Positions 17,579-27,134 of a DNA stretch of 64,000 nucleotides are shown here, one piece after another. Made by a program: the position numbers and the translations under genes. Numbering within the stretch: position 1 is the stretch's first letter; each line of letters starts with the position of its first letter. The notes below the pieces were generated by a model. That model was not told the origin of the DNA, did not search any database, and saw only the letters and a program-made list of their open reading frames with translations. Origin of the DNA: Catenovulum sediminis (GTDB lineage Bacteria; Pseudomonadota; Gammaproteobacteria; Enterobacterales; Alteromonadaceae); the NCBI RefSeq assembly GCF_007289895.1, contig NZ_CP041660.1:186001-250000 (forward strand), written 5' to 3'.

Positions 17579-20515
17579 ATGATCTTCAAAAGAACACTAC
17601 TTGCAGCAGGTATTACTACAGCACTACTACAAACGATAGCCCCGGTAGCGTCAGCTGCTGAAAATTCAGAAGAGCAAACCGAAACAATTACCGTTACTGG
17701 TATTCGAGGCTCACTGATCAAGTCAGTTGCCGACAAACGAAATGCAGGCTCTGTGATAGATGCGATTACGGCAGAAGACATTGGTAAACTACCGGATATC
17801 ACTATAGCCGATTCACTACAGCGTGTAACAGGCATTCAAATTAAACGCTCTGCCGGTGAGGGTGCAAGTGTAAACGTTCGTGGCTTATCTCAAGTTACTA
17901 CATTGTTAAACGGTGAGCAATTTATTAGCACGGGGTCAATTACCGGTTTACAACCTGATTTTAGTGATATACCTGCAGAATTATTAGGCGGTGTAGAGGT
18001 GTATAAATCCTCTGAAGCTAATTTAATGTCTGGTGGTATCTCAGGCACCGTGAATCTAAAGAGTCGTCGCCCATTAAACCTGGATGATGGATGGACTTTT
18101 GTTGGCTCAGCTGAAGGCTCAAAAGGTAATTATACTGATGATGTAGGTAAAAAAATAACTGCTTTCGCTGGATTCAAACAAGATGATTTTGGCGTTATTG
18201 CAACCATTTCTAAATCAGACTCTACGCTTGCAAATTTCCGCTATGGCATGTTTGGGGATTGGATTTACCGTGGCTACCATATGGACGTAAATGAAGACGG
18301 TGAACAAGACGTTTTATTTGGCAATATAGATTATGGTATTACCAATAAAACAGCTAAGCGTGATCGCCTTGGGGCTTCTGCAACCTTCCAATATTACTTA
18401 AATGACCAAGTCGAATTAGTCGGTGATGTGTTTTACACCGAAATGGAGAACAATGATCACGCTAACGGTTTAGTTGTCGATAACGCATGGCAAAAATGGA
18501 GTGGATTTATTGATCCAATCGAATATACAAATCATGGTCAAGGTCGCGTAAACCCAGGGCATGAGGGCGAAGACTTTTACACAACAGATCACTTCAACAT
18601 TGTTGCTCCTCGAGTGCTGTCAAAGGGTGAAGCCGTTACCAGCAAGAGAGATTCTCTAAACCTTAATTTACAAGCAAACGTATTCTTAACCGACAACCTA
18701 AAAGGGTCAATTAGATATGTTCACGGTGAAGCAACCAGTGACAATACTTTCAATTATGCTGATGCATATGCAACTAGCGGTGCACAACAAAACTTAAATC
18801 GTCGCGTTGATGGCGTCGAAGAAGTTGCAAACCCAGGTGGCTGGGGACCTGAAGATGTTACAATAGAAGTTGATACTAGAGGTAAGTTTCCTACTTTTAC
18901 TTTCCCGGAAGGTTTTGGTACGGATATGAGCCAATATGCGTTAGTTTCAACATTCTCCGAAAACAACCACCTTGACGAAGCAAGTCTTGACGCGCTGCGC
19001 CTTGATGGTAAGTACGAATTTGACAGTAGTTTCTCTTTTATTGACATGGCATCTATTGAATTCGGTGCACGAGTTGCTAAGCGCGAAGTTATTTCAAATA
19101 ATTATGATTTAGCCGCACCATTCACCCGTAAACTCAATGACAACAGTGGTGAAGTATTAACATCTTATGCTAAATGGAAAGATTCAGGCATTGCAGTAGA
19201 TGCAGGAACTGGCGATACAATTGGTCGTTACATTGGTTACGAAGAATTAGCTGATATAGGTTATATACACGAAGTCTCTGATTTCGGGCCTGCAAGCAAT
19301 GGCCAAAGTTTCTTCTTTATAAACCCAGAAGTAATGTCTGATGCGTTAGCTTTCCAAGATTCAATTTACCCAGGTAACGTTAAGGCAAACAATTGGTTTA
19401 ATTCATATAAAGTTGAAGAAGATATTAATACATTCTATCTGCAAGCCAATCTTAGTGGCGAATTGTTAGTGCCTTTTAACGCAAATTTAGGGGTTCAAGC
19501 AGTTAGCAGCACCATAGACGTAACCGGTTATAGTGGTGGCAATACTTCATACCTTATCGTGGATGGTGTGCAATACAATGCAGTAGCGGGTGCTCCAGGT
19601 CCAAAAGTTGGCACTACAGTAACCAGTAAAGAAACGTTAGATTATTTACCTCGCGTAAACCTGAACTTTGACTTAACGCAAGACCTTAAATTACGTTTTT
19701 CATATACAGAGAATCTAACTCAGTTAGATGCAAGGTTATTGGGGGCGGGATCTAAAGTAACCATGACACCTTATGGCAACGAAGAACTTAAAGGTGTATT
19801 TCAAGCACAACGTGTCGACGTGAGCGGCAACCCTGAGTTAAATCCGTGGAGCTCTAAAAATCTTGATGTTAGTTTGGAATGGTATTTTGACGATGAGGGA
19901 ATAATCAGTATCGGTGCATACAAGTTAGATATCGATAGTGCTCCAATGACAGTGAGCAGTGAATTAATCATGGACATCCCAGACTCAGACGGTGTTGTGC
20001 GCAACAATGGATTACCTTATGCGTACCCGACAAATGGTGAAGGACTATCTGTTGAAGGTGTCGAGTTTGGATACCAACAAGGTTATGAATTTTTACCGGG
20101 TTTCTTGAGCGGCTTAGGGTCAACCATCAATTACACTTGGTCAACGGGTGATGGTGGTAACGAGGATTTTTATGGTAAAAGTATGATCATGACTGATAAC
20201 TCCGAGCATCAGTTAAATGCAATACTTTGGTATCAAAAAGACAATTTACAAGCTCGTATCGCATACAACTACCGCAGCGAAAGGTTTAATGGCGTTCCTG
20301 GTATTGATGGACACTTTGCTGCATACATGACATCACCAACAAAATACGTCGACGCGTCAGTAAACTATCAAGTAAACGATAATTTTGAGGTGTACCTTCA
20401 GGGCCAAAACTTGACGAAAGAATTTGAAAGTACGTACATGCAATGGGAGGACGTTAAGGTCAATCAAAACGTTTTCGAAGCACGATATACATTGGGAGTA
20501 CGAGCTAAATTTTAG
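17579..20515 (+). CDS. TonB-dependent receptor for mannan oligosaccharides (inferred)
   Basis: Outer-membrane receptor of about 978 residues. A signal peptide (MIFKRTLLAAG to VASAA) precedes a TonB-box-like ETITVTGIRGSL. A plug domain follows (IADSLQRVTGIQIKRSAGEG, VNVRGLSQVTTLLNG, EVYKSSEANLMSGGISGTVNL), then a large barrel ending in YTLGVRAKF with the terminal aromatic residue typical of outer-membrane barrels. It belongs to the large marine Xanthomonas/Caulobacter-like group that works without SusD. Position beside mannanases and an operator indicates mannan-oligosaccharide import. The start at 17579 is chosen because it begins the signal peptide; an in-frame ATG lies five codons upstream. 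Neither has a strong ribosome site. Confidence 0.9.
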   Translation: MIFKRTLLAAGITTALLQTIAPVASAAENSEEQTETITVTGIRGSLIKSVADKRNAGSVIDAITAEDIGKLPDITIADSLQRVTGIQIKRSAGEGASVNVRGLSQVTTLLNGEQFISTGSITGLQPDFSDIPAELLGGVEVYKSSEANLMSGGISGTVNLKSRRPLNLDDGWTFVGSAEGSKGNYTDDVGKKITAFAGFKQDDFGVIATISKSDSTLANFRYGMFGDWIYRGYHMDVNEDGEQDVLFGNIDYGITNKTAKRDRLGASATFQYYLNDQVELVGDVFYTEMENNDHANGLVVDNAWQKWSGFIDPIEYTNHGQGRVNPGHEGEDFYTTDHFNIVAPRVLSKGEAVTSKRDSLNLNLQANVFLTDNLKGSIRYVHGEATSDNTFNYADAYATSGAQQNLNRRVDGVEEVANPGGWGPEDVTIEVDTRGKFPTFTFPEGFGTDMSQYALVSTFSENNHLDEASLDALRLDGKYEFDSSFSFIDMASIEFGARVAKREVISNNYDLAAPFTRKLNDNSGEVLTSYAKWKDSGIAVDAGTGDTIGRYIGYEELADIGYIHEVSDFGPASNGQSFFFINPEVMSDALAFQDSIYPGNVKANNWFNSYKVEEDINTFYLQANLSGELLVPFNANLGVQAVSSTIDVTGYSGGNTSYLIVDGVQYNAVAGAPGPKVGTTVTSKETLDYLPRVNLNFDLTQDLKLRFSYTENLTQLDARLLGAGSKVTMTPYGNEELKGVFQAQRVDVSGNPELNPWSSKNLDVSLEWYFDDEGIISIGAYKLDIDSAPMTVSSELIMDIPDSDGVVRNNGLPYAYPTNGEGLSVEGVEFGYQQGYEFLPGFLSGLGSTINYTWSTGDGGNEDFYGKSMIMTDNSEHQLNAILWYQKDNLQARIAYNYRSERFNGVPGIDGHFAAYMTSPTKYVDASVNYQVNDNFEVYLQGQNLTKEFESTYMQWEDVKVNQNVFEARYTLGVRAKF

Positions 20516-20530
20516 AAACAGTGTGAAATT

Positions 20531-20555
20531 GGAAGCCTGAATATTTCAGGCTTCC
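20531..20555 (+). terminator. strong intercistronic stem-loop after the TonB receptor
   Basis: Perfect 11-bp stem GGAAGCCTGAA / TTCAGGCTTCC with a 3-base loop. There is no good T run after it, so it may partly terminate or stabilise the receptor mRNA ahead of the GH5-like gene. Confidence 0.6.
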
Positions 20556-20582
20556 CCCCTTGCAATTTTCTATGGTGTAAAA

Positions 20583-22286
20583 ATGAATAAATCTATAATT
20601 TTACTTTCTGCAATAATGGTCGCTGGCTGCAGCCTATCAAATGATGACCAAAACCCAATTAAATCTTTAACGTCAAATGCTTTTAAAGATACATCTCCGG
20701 TCCGTCAATATGAAACAGTGTCATTTGATAGTCAATTAGTCGCTGAATGGCAAGACCCCTACGCTTCAAATGATGTTGCAGTAGACCTTCAAATTGTAAC
20801 TCCCAGTAACAAAACACTTAAGTTACCAGGATATTATGTAGAAGGTGACAGCAACACACTTTCATCGTGGAAATTTAAACTGGCTCCAAAAGAAATCGGT
20901 TCATATACAGTCAGTGTTATTCTAACTGATGATGGCAAAATAACAGGTGAAAGCCCAGCTTCCAATTTCTCAGTGGAACCCTCTGACGCTAACGGCTTTA
21001 TTGAGAGCAATGATAATTGGACTTTCAAATATAGTAATGGTGAGTTATTTAGAGGTATTGGCGAAAACTTTGGCTGGGAAGCTCGAGATACAGATGATTC
21101 ACGTTACTTTAAAGAGCTACATGAGCAAAAACGTTTTAACTATGATCAAGTCCTGAAAAAACTAAACGAGCAAGGCGCAAACATCATACGTACATGGATG
21201 ATCTATTGGAATTTACCAGTAGATTGGAAAACCGTTAAAAATGCCTCACGCTACTCAGACGATGCACAAAGATTTAACCGTTCGGGTATTGAGCGGATGG
21301 ATGATCTGGTTTCACTTGCAACGCAATATGACATAAAAATCATCTTATCAATGGATAGCCATGCTGGTTTCGATAGCAACGGCTGGGCTCTAAACAGCTA
21401 CAATCAAGAAAATGGTGGGCCTGCAGCTTCAGTTGAAGACTTCTTTGTGAATCCAAAAGCCAAACAAAGATACAAAGACAAACTTAGATTTCTGGTTGCA
21501 AAATGGAGTCACTCACCTTCTATCGCAGCATGGGAATTCTTCAATGAGATAGACAACGCTATGTATCATGGTGAAGAACAGCACATAGCTGATGAAATAA
21601 TTACTGAATGGCATACAGAAATGAGTGCATACCTTAAGTCAATTGACCCACACCAACATTTAATTACAACCAGTATTTCTCATCGCGGCGTAAAAGGACT
21701 TTTTGATATCAAACATATTGATTTAAACCAAAGTCATCTATACAAGGTAACCGATAGAATTCCAGAAATAATCAATAAGTTTGTTAAACACCACAATAAG
21801 CCTTATTTTGCAGGTGAATTCAGTGCAGAATGGGATTGGAGCAAAAATTTCGATGATTTCAAAGAGTTAATGATTAGCGATTTTAAGCGAGGTTTATGGT
21901 ATGGTATTTTTTCGCCAACCCCGATCATGCCACTAAGTTGGTGGTGGGAATATTTTGACGAGAATGGAACAACAAACTACTTCAACAATGTCAAGAAAAT
22001 AAATGAATTAATGCTGACTGGCGGCAATGGCTACATTCGAGAGCAGTCACTCAACAATCCAAATGTCAGCCTAAAAACTTTAGCCGTAACGAACGGCAAA
22101 AATATTTTTGCCTATGTTTATAACGCAACAGATATTCAGCAAAAGTTTACTTTAACTGGCCACCAATCTGTAGCAAAACCTAGCGCAATTTACGATTGCG
22201 AATCTGGTCAATATATAGATATCAACAATGGCACCTATCTAACTATAGAAGCAGGACAAGACTTAATTTATATATTTGACCTGTAA
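20583..22286 (+). CDS. GH5-like endo-glycosidase lipoprotein with DUF5060 domain
   Basis: A 567-residue lipoprotein (VAGC, Cys16). The N-terminal beta-sandwich (about 35-135, with RQYETVSFDS and FKLAPKEIGSYTVSV) resembles DUF5060, which often precedes clan GH-A glycosidases. The (beta/alpha)8 domain (about 145-480) has the acid/base Glu322 in AAWEFFNEID and the nucleophile Glu412 in PYFAGEFSAEWDW. A small beta domain follows. It is probably a mannanase or mannosidase acting on the oligomers imported by the neighbouring receptor; the subfamily cannot be assigned by eye. It lies 67 bases after the receptor on the same strand, likely one unit with the hairpin between acting as an attenuator. Confidence 0.82.
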   Translation: MNKSIILLSAIMVAGCSLSNDDQNPIKSLTSNAFKDTSPVRQYETVSFDSQLVAEWQDPYASNDVAVDLQIVTPSNKTLKLPGYYVEGDSNTLSSWKFKLAPKEIGSYTVSVILTDDGKITGESPASNFSVEPSDANGFIESNDNWTFKYSNGELFRGIGENFGWEARDTDDSRYFKELHEQKRFNYDQVLKKLNEQGANIIRTWMIYWNLPVDWKTVKNASRYSDDAQRFNRSGIERMDDLVSLATQYDIKIILSMDSHAGFDSNGWALNSYNQENGGPAASVEDFFVNPKAKQRYKDKLRFLVAKWSHSPSIAAWEFFNEIDNAMYHGEEQHIADEIITEWHTEMSAYLKSIDPHQHLITTSISHRGVKGLFDIKHIDLNQSHLYKVTDRIPEIINKFVKHHNKPYFAGEFSAEWDWSKNFDDFKELMISDFKRGLWYGIFSPTPIMPLSWWWEYFDENGTTNYFNNVKKINELMLTGGNGYIREQSLNNPNVSLKTLAVTNGKNIFAYVYNATDIQQKFTLTGHQSVAKPSAIYDCESGQYIDINNGTYLTIEAGQDLIYIFDL

Positions 22287-22298
22287 CACCCTATTGTT

Positions 22299-22325
22299 AA
22301 GGCCACTGTTTCAGTGGCCTTGTTT
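22299..22325 (+). terminator. stem-loop after the GH5-like gene
   Basis: Perfect 10-bp stem AAGGCCACTG / CAGTGGCCTT with a 3-base loop, followed by GTTT. It is a probable but weak Rho-independent terminator. Confidence 0.6.
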
Positions 22326-22342
22326 AACTACTTGGCGATCAT

Positions 22343-23113
22343 ATGAAAACAATCTTACTATTCATCTTACTCTTAGCTGCAACCAATCCTGTTAAAAGTG
22401 CTCCAATTGAACTGTTTCAACATGCTCATTTTTCCACTGAGCAGTCAGCAATAGATTACCGCATCCTGTATCCACGTAATTTCAACGTAAATCACCAATA
22501 TCCAGTGGTGTTTTTATTGCACGGTGCGGGAGAAAGAGGAAGTGACAATGAAAGACAGCTTACTCACGGTGCAGATCTATTTTTGGACTCGAAATTTAGA
22601 GCGTCTCATCAAGTTATTGCCATCATCCCACAAGTACCAAAAGATGATTATTGGGCCGCTGTAAACGTTGATAGAAATACTCTCCCACTTACTTTAACTT
22701 TTAAGCCAGAAACCCCAGCAACTAAATCAATGAAAGCCTTAATCAAATTAGTTGACGACGCTAAAGCAAAGCCCTATATCGACGGAAGTAAAGTCTACGT
22801 TCTTGGCTTAAGTATGGGTGGCATGGGGGTGTACGAAATATTAGCTCGTCGGCCAGATACTTTTAATGCCGCAATTGCAATATGTGGTGCTGCACCAGAC
22901 TTTATTTTAAAAAAAATCCGTCAAGATATGCCTCTTTGGGTATTTCATGGGGACCGTGACGAAATCGTTGATCACACCTATAGCGAGCTAGCAGCAAAAC
23001 ATTTCAACAACAACACTGAATTTAAATTTACCAGCTATCCGGGGGTTTACCACAACAGTTGGAATAACGCATTTGCAGAACCAAATTTATTGAACTGGCT
23101 GTTAAGTTATTAA
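22343..23113 (+). CDS. exported alpha/beta-hydrolase (esterase)
   Basis: A 256-residue secreted hydrolase with a signal peptide ending near KSA (residue 20). The oxyanion region FLLHGAGERG (about 57-66) and the nucleophile elbow GLSMGG (Ser157) are present, with acid Asp in HGDRDEIV (about 206) and His in PGVYHNSWN (about 237). The pattern matches PHB-depolymerase/feruloyl-esterase-like enzymes. In a mannan locus, deacetylation of acetylated mannan or glucomannan is a reasonable guess. It follows the GH5-like gene on the same strand. Confidence 0.8.
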   Translation: MKTILLFILLLAATNPVKSAPIELFQHAHFSTEQSAIDYRILYPRNFNVNHQYPVVFLLHGAGERGSDNERQLTHGADLFLDSKFRASHQVIAIIPQVPKDDYWAAVNVDRNTLPLTLTFKPETPATKSMKALIKLVDDAKAKPYIDGSKVYVLGLSMGGMGVYEILARRPDTFNAAIAICGAAPDFILKKIRQDMPLWVFHGDRDEIVDHTYSELAAKHFNNNTEFKFTSYPGVYHNSWNNAFAEPNLLNWLLSY

Positions 23114-23159
23114 CTTAGCCATTATAGATACAAATCGTAGCTAACTTAGAGGGTGTAAA

Positions 23160-23976
23160 ATGCAAATACTCAAAATTATTCTTCGCCCTTGCGTTCTAAT
23201 CTGTACTATCTTCACAGTTATTACATCACCTCTGGTTTTCGCTAAACCGGAAATAGAGCTAACCGAATGTGATACTCACATTTCATATTTAGAAGACAGT
23301 GTTAACTACTTTCCTGATTTATTAAAACTAGTGTTAGAAAAATCTGTTCCAAAATTTGGCTGCTTCACATTGTCGGCTAAACCTGCAATTTCAACAAAAG
23401 AGAGAATGCGAAAATTGCTGGCAGATAACCAGTACTTCGACGTGTTATGGAGTAACTCAAATCAACAACGAGATCGAGAATTATTGCCGGTAAAGTTCGA
23501 TATACTCAAAGGTTTAAACCAATACAAATTATTACTCATACGTCCAGAAATGCAGTGTCAATTCAAAGATATATCAACCCTATCCGACCTATCTAGGTTC
23601 ATTGGCATGGTACTCAGGTACTGCGCCGTAACGGACTGAGGATTACAACAGGTCCGGACTACGACAGAGTCATAAAAATGTTTACTGCTAAACGAGCAGA
23701 TTATTTCCCTCGGAGTGCTTATATAATCTGGCAAGAACTCCAGCAGACACGATTCTCAGGATTTGAAATAGAGCAGCATTTGTTATTACATTACAGAGCA
23801 AACTATTATTTTTTTGTTAGCCCACAAAACGAGCACTTAGCTAAGCGTCTACTATATGGCTTACAAACAGCAAAAGACGACGGCAGCCTCAATGTTCTTT
23901 TTTTAGTGACCAATCTTTAGCCAAAGGATGGGAACTTATTAATAATCCTCAGCGGACGGTATTAAATTTATATTAA
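23160..23976 (+). pseudogene. broken periplasmic solute-binding protein, homologue of the one at 11188
   Basis: The frame starts with a signal peptide (to about VFAKP) and tracks the family 3-like binding protein at 11188-12024. Matching blocks are LLPVKFDILKGLNQYKLLLI with its IP.MKGLQGHRLFII, ADYFPRSA with FDYFPLAV, and NYYFFVS with MYFFVS. It breaks twice. Near 23608, one extra G would turn GMVLRYC into GMGTQVLRRNGL. At a seven-T run (23898-23904), one extra T restores LFFSDQSLAKGWELINNPQ and NLY before the stop at 23976. Either the gene is decaying or two bases were missed. It lies at the end of the receptor/GH5/esterase gene group, with no transporter genes. Confidence 0.8.
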
Positions 23977-23987
23977 CCCGTTATTTC

Positions 23988-24257
23988 CTAGGGCGTGTTT
24001 ATCTTTGTTTATAATTTGAGCTGAGAGAAAAAATGGTCTTAGGCAAGGCAGAAATAATGAAGTTTAGTCATCTAAATAAGTTATTTCTAACGCTGCATAA
24101 GACCATTTTGGCCTCAGCCCGAAGGGCAATGGCTATTTTAACCCTTAACGGCATTAGAATTCGTTTATTTAGAATGACTAAACCCCACTCATTCTGCTTT
24201 GTTAATGATTAAAATAGCCTATTGCTCAAAAATAATACAAAGATTCACACGCCCTAG
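23988..24257. mobile_element. MITE-like palindromic element with CTAG target duplication
   Basis: A non-coding ~262-bp block bounded by near-perfect terminal inverted repeats: GGCGTGTTTATCTTTGT on the left, and ACAAAGATTCACACGCC on the right, with two mismatches. Both ends are flanked by CTAG. Inside are two further long imperfect inverted repeats: 24028-24056 with 24081-24109 (AAAATGGTCTTA / TAAGACCATTTT outer part) and 24126-24141 with 24209-24225 (GCAATGGCTATTTTAA / TTAAAATAGCCTATTGC). It has no transposase. A CTAG (YTAR) duplication suggests mobilisation by an IS5-type transposase, but the parent is not in the window. Confidence 0.7.
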
Positions 24258-24286
24258 AGGCCGCCAAGCTTATTTTTAAGTGCTAT

Positions 24287-25762
24287 CTAAGTAAAATTTA
24301 AACTTGAACGACGAATAAAATCGGCCAATTTATCCATATCGTATTTATGTTTTTGGATGTTTGTGTGATTTCCTACAGCAGGAAAAAAACCATGGCCCGC
24401 AAAAATTGTGTACCAGGATGAAACAGGATAATGTTGATCTAACTTAAGTTCTCGAATTGTTTGTGTGATTGACTTTCCAGACTTCCAGCAGTCAACTAAT
24501 TGTAAGACCCGATCAGACATATGTTCCCAGCCCGATCTACTATCACGCCAATACGAGTGATCTTGACGAGAATTTAACTTGTAGTGTAGTGCAACGTAAT
24601 CTCGAATACCATCGAATTCATAATTTACTTCTTGATTAAAATTCGATTGATATTTAGTGGTTTCGTCGCCTTTTTGCCAATAATCAATAAATTTTCCGAC
24701 TGTTTGTTGAATTAAAAAAAGCGCTGTAGCTTCTAGTGGCTCTATAAAACCTTGTGATAAACCAACTGCGACACAATTTTTACACCAGTGCTCATTAACC
24801 CTACCCAACTTAAATTTCAAAAGCTTAGTTTCAGCATTCAAATCGGTATTAATGGAATTGATAAACTCTGTTGTCGCAGCTTCATCACTAATGTACTGAG
24901 AGCTGTATACATATCCATTGCCAATTCGAGTAGTTAAAGGAATTTGCCATTTCCAACCGGCTTTCATTCCAGTTGAAATCGTTTGAGTTCCAATATTTTG
25001 GTTGGTTTTGCATGATTGTGCTACCACAGCAGAATCATTGAACAATAACCTGTCATAACTACTGAACTCAACATTCAATGTTTTTTGAATTAATGCGGAG
25101 GACATGCCCGAACAATCAAAAAAAATATCCGCTGCAATTGCTTGACCCGAGTCCAAAATCAGTTTAGCGATATCACCATTGACCAACAATTCGCACTCGA
25201 CAACTTCAGCTTGTAAGTGCACTACGCCTTTCTGTATGGCTCTTTTTCTCAAGAACTCTGCGAGCTTCCCAGAATTAAAGTGATATGCGTAATTTATCTC
25301 GAAAGGAAATGACTCTTGTGCAATTGGCCGTTTATTTTCACGGGCTAACTTGGCAGTTAAAAAATAATCATTCGGATTAGCATAGACATCCATACCTCGA
25401 ACTCGCGAAATAGAATTGTGCATAAACAGAGGCAAAGTATGATTGTCAATTATCGAAGGAAAAGCATGAAAGTAGTTTAGATACCCTTGCTTCTCAGACC
25501 AATTATCAAAAAATATTCCGTTTTTGTATGTTGCGTCGCATTGAGGCATCCATTCTGTTTCCGCAATGCCCAATAATTCGAAAAAACTTTTAAGAGCAGG
25601 GGTAGATCCCTCACCCACTCCAATAGTTTTGATTTCTGGCGACTCGACTAAACAAATACGATAATCTGGGAAGACATGCTGAAGCATACTTGCGGTCATC
25701 CAACCAGCGGTTCCTCCACCAAGGATACAGAAGGTTTTTACTTTCTGATTATGTAGGTTCAT
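24287..25762 (-). CDS. flavin-dependent tryptophan-halogenase-like protein
   Basis: A 491-residue FAD protein of the tryptophan 7-halogenase family. It shows the FAD-binding FCILGGGTAGWMTA (11-24), IGVGEGSTP (47-55), the family's catalytic Lys region CDATYKNGIFF (Lys80, like Lys79 of PrnA), GWKWQIPL matching the GWxWxIP halogenase motif, and GLSQGFIEPLEATALFLIQ near residue 340. In marine and xanthomonad genomes such genes often lie beside TonB receptors for plant or algal polysaccharides. Their substrates there are unknown, so real halogenation should not be assumed. No flavin reductase or natural-product genes are nearby. No clear operator is seen in its 154-base upstream gap. Confidence 0.85.
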   Translation of the reverse strand: MNLHNQKVKTFCILGGGTAGWMTASMLQHVFPDYRICLVESPEIKTIGVGEGSTPALKSFFELLGIAETEWMPQCDATYKNGIFFDNWSEKQGYLNYFHAFPSIIDNHTLPLFMHNSISRVRGMDVYANPNDYFLTAKLARENKRPIAQESFPFEINYAYHFNSGKLAEFLRKRAIQKGVVHLQAEVVECELLVNGDIAKLILDSGQAIAADIFFDCSGMSSALIQKTLNVEFSSYDRLLFNDSAVVAQSCKTNQNIGTQTISTGMKAGWKWQIPLTTRIGNGYVYSSQYISDEAATTEFINSINTDLNAETKLLKFKLGRVNEHWCKNCVAVGLSQGFIEPLEATALFLIQQTVGKFIDYWQKGDETTKYQSNFNQEVNYEFDGIRDYVALHYKLNSRQDHSYWRDSRSGWEHMSDRVLQLVDCWKSGKSITQTIRELKLDQHYPVSSWYTIFAGHGFFPAVGNHTNIQKHKYDMDKLADFIRRSSLNFT

Positions 25763-25916
25763 AACAATTGCCTTTGTAAACTAATAACTTGTCTTTTGAT
25801 CGAATTGTTTAAAATATACACAATACAAATCTAAAATAAAAAATGATAACAAATCATGTAAAACACATGGGGTTAATCCTTTAACTAAACAAACCAGTTT
25901 GTAAACATTAACCTTA

Positions 25917-27134
25917 TCAATGCAATTTATCGCTAAGCACTTTGATTACTTCCATCATGGCTCTACCATTATGGTATGGGGCTTTCCAAAACCCAGCTTT
26001 GTAAGTGTTATAGTCGGCATCCTGATCACGCGTTGCCAGCCAGTGCCATTCGCCTAAAGCCCTGTCTATATGAAACTCTTTAGTGAACGACCAAATATTG
26101 TTAAATACTTGCCAATATGCGGTGTCGCCTGTTAATTGGTAAGTATATAAAAACCCAACCATGGCTTCAGCTTGAACCCACCAACAACTTTCTTGGTGTT
26201 TAATGGCTTTGCCAATATCATATTCATCACAGACCTGCCCTTGATCACCTAACCCTTCGGTCAGTGTCGTTTTAGCGACAGCTAAAACCAGTGGTTTAAC
26301 CCGATTCATCACTAACGGATCGTTTAATGCAACCAGTGCTTCATACAACAGCCAACTACATTCGATGTCATGACCATATGAAAATGTTTTTGAATGGTCT
26401 TGCCAATCAACATCCATAAATAAACGTAAATGGTTATTTGCTTTGTTGATAATAGTACCATCAAAAAAATCGACTAAACGTCGCAAAGCTAACGCACTTT
26501 CAGCTGTCGGTTTAACCAGATGTAAGGTCGCATACGCTTCCATTACATGTAGATGCGTATTTTGCGTTTTAGGTAGATTGTCGTCTTTTTCACTTAAACG
26601 AAAATCGCCGATGTCTCCCCATTTGCGATCAAAGGCTTCTAAATAGCCGCCTTTTTCATCGTCATGGCAATATTTCTGTAAAATTTGAAAGTATTCATAG
26701 GCTTTGTCAATCGCTTGCTGATTACCGGTTAATTTGTAATACGCACATAGTCCGTAAATGGCAAATGACTGAGCATAAGTTTGTTTTTTACTGTCCTTTA
26801 CGTGTCCATCTGCGGTTAATGACCAATACACCCCGCCATATTCAGCATCGTGAAAGTAATTTGTTATATATTGAAATGCCCGATGTGCTGCAGCTTTATA
26901 TTCTGGTTTATCTATATACTGACAAACCTCACTAAAAAACCACAATATTCTGGCATGCATAACTACACCTTTATCTGCTGAAGCCACAGCAGTGCCATCT
27001 GCTTCTACCTGGCCATAAAATCCACCATTTTTTTCATCTATGGTATTTTTTACCCACCAGTCAGCAATATTACCGAGTTCATCTCTAAACTCGGCAACTA
27101 AGCTGGCGATTTCCGGCTTGTTAAACAAAGACAT
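25917..27134 (-). CDS. AGE-family epimerase, likely mannobiose 2-epimerase
   Basis: A 405-residue (alpha/alpha)6-barrel of the N-acylglucosamine/cellobiose 2-epimerase family. Conserved active-site elements are NTHLHVMEAYATL (about 192-204), SYGHDIECSWLLYEAL (about 252-267), HQESCWWVQAEAMVGF (about 311-326) and FWKAPYHNGRAMME near the C-terminus. Its start overlaps the GH130 stop as TAATG. In the known Bacteroides route a mannobiose 2-epimerase turns mannobiose into mannosyl-glucose for the GH130 phosphorylase, and the coupling here supports the same role in the cytoplasm. Confidence 0.88.
   Translation of the reverse strand: MSLFNKPEIASLVAEFRDELGNIADWWVKNTIDEKNGGFYGQVEADGTAVASADKGVVMHARILWFFSEVCQYIDKPEYKAAAHRAFQYITNYFHDAEYGGVYWSLTADGHVKDSKKQTYAQSFAIYGLCAYYKLTGNQQAIDKAYEYFQILQKYCHDDEKGGYLEAFDRKWGDIGDFRLSEKDDNLPKTQNTHLHVMEAYATLHLVKPTAESALALRRLVDFFDGTIINKANNHLRLFMDVDWQDHSKTFSYGHDIECSWLLYEALVALNDPLVMNRVKPLVLAVAKTTLTEGLGDQGQVCDEYDIGKAIKHQESCWWVQAEAMVGFLYTYQLTGDTAYWQVFNNIWSFTKEFHIDRALGEWHWLATRDQDADYNTYKAGFWKAPYHNGRAMMEVIKVLSDKLH

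Noticed and set aside
24287-25762. Secondary-metabolite gene cluster around the halogenase
   Set aside because: Neighbours are sugar-degradation genes; there are no synthase, carrier-protein or flavin-reductase genes.
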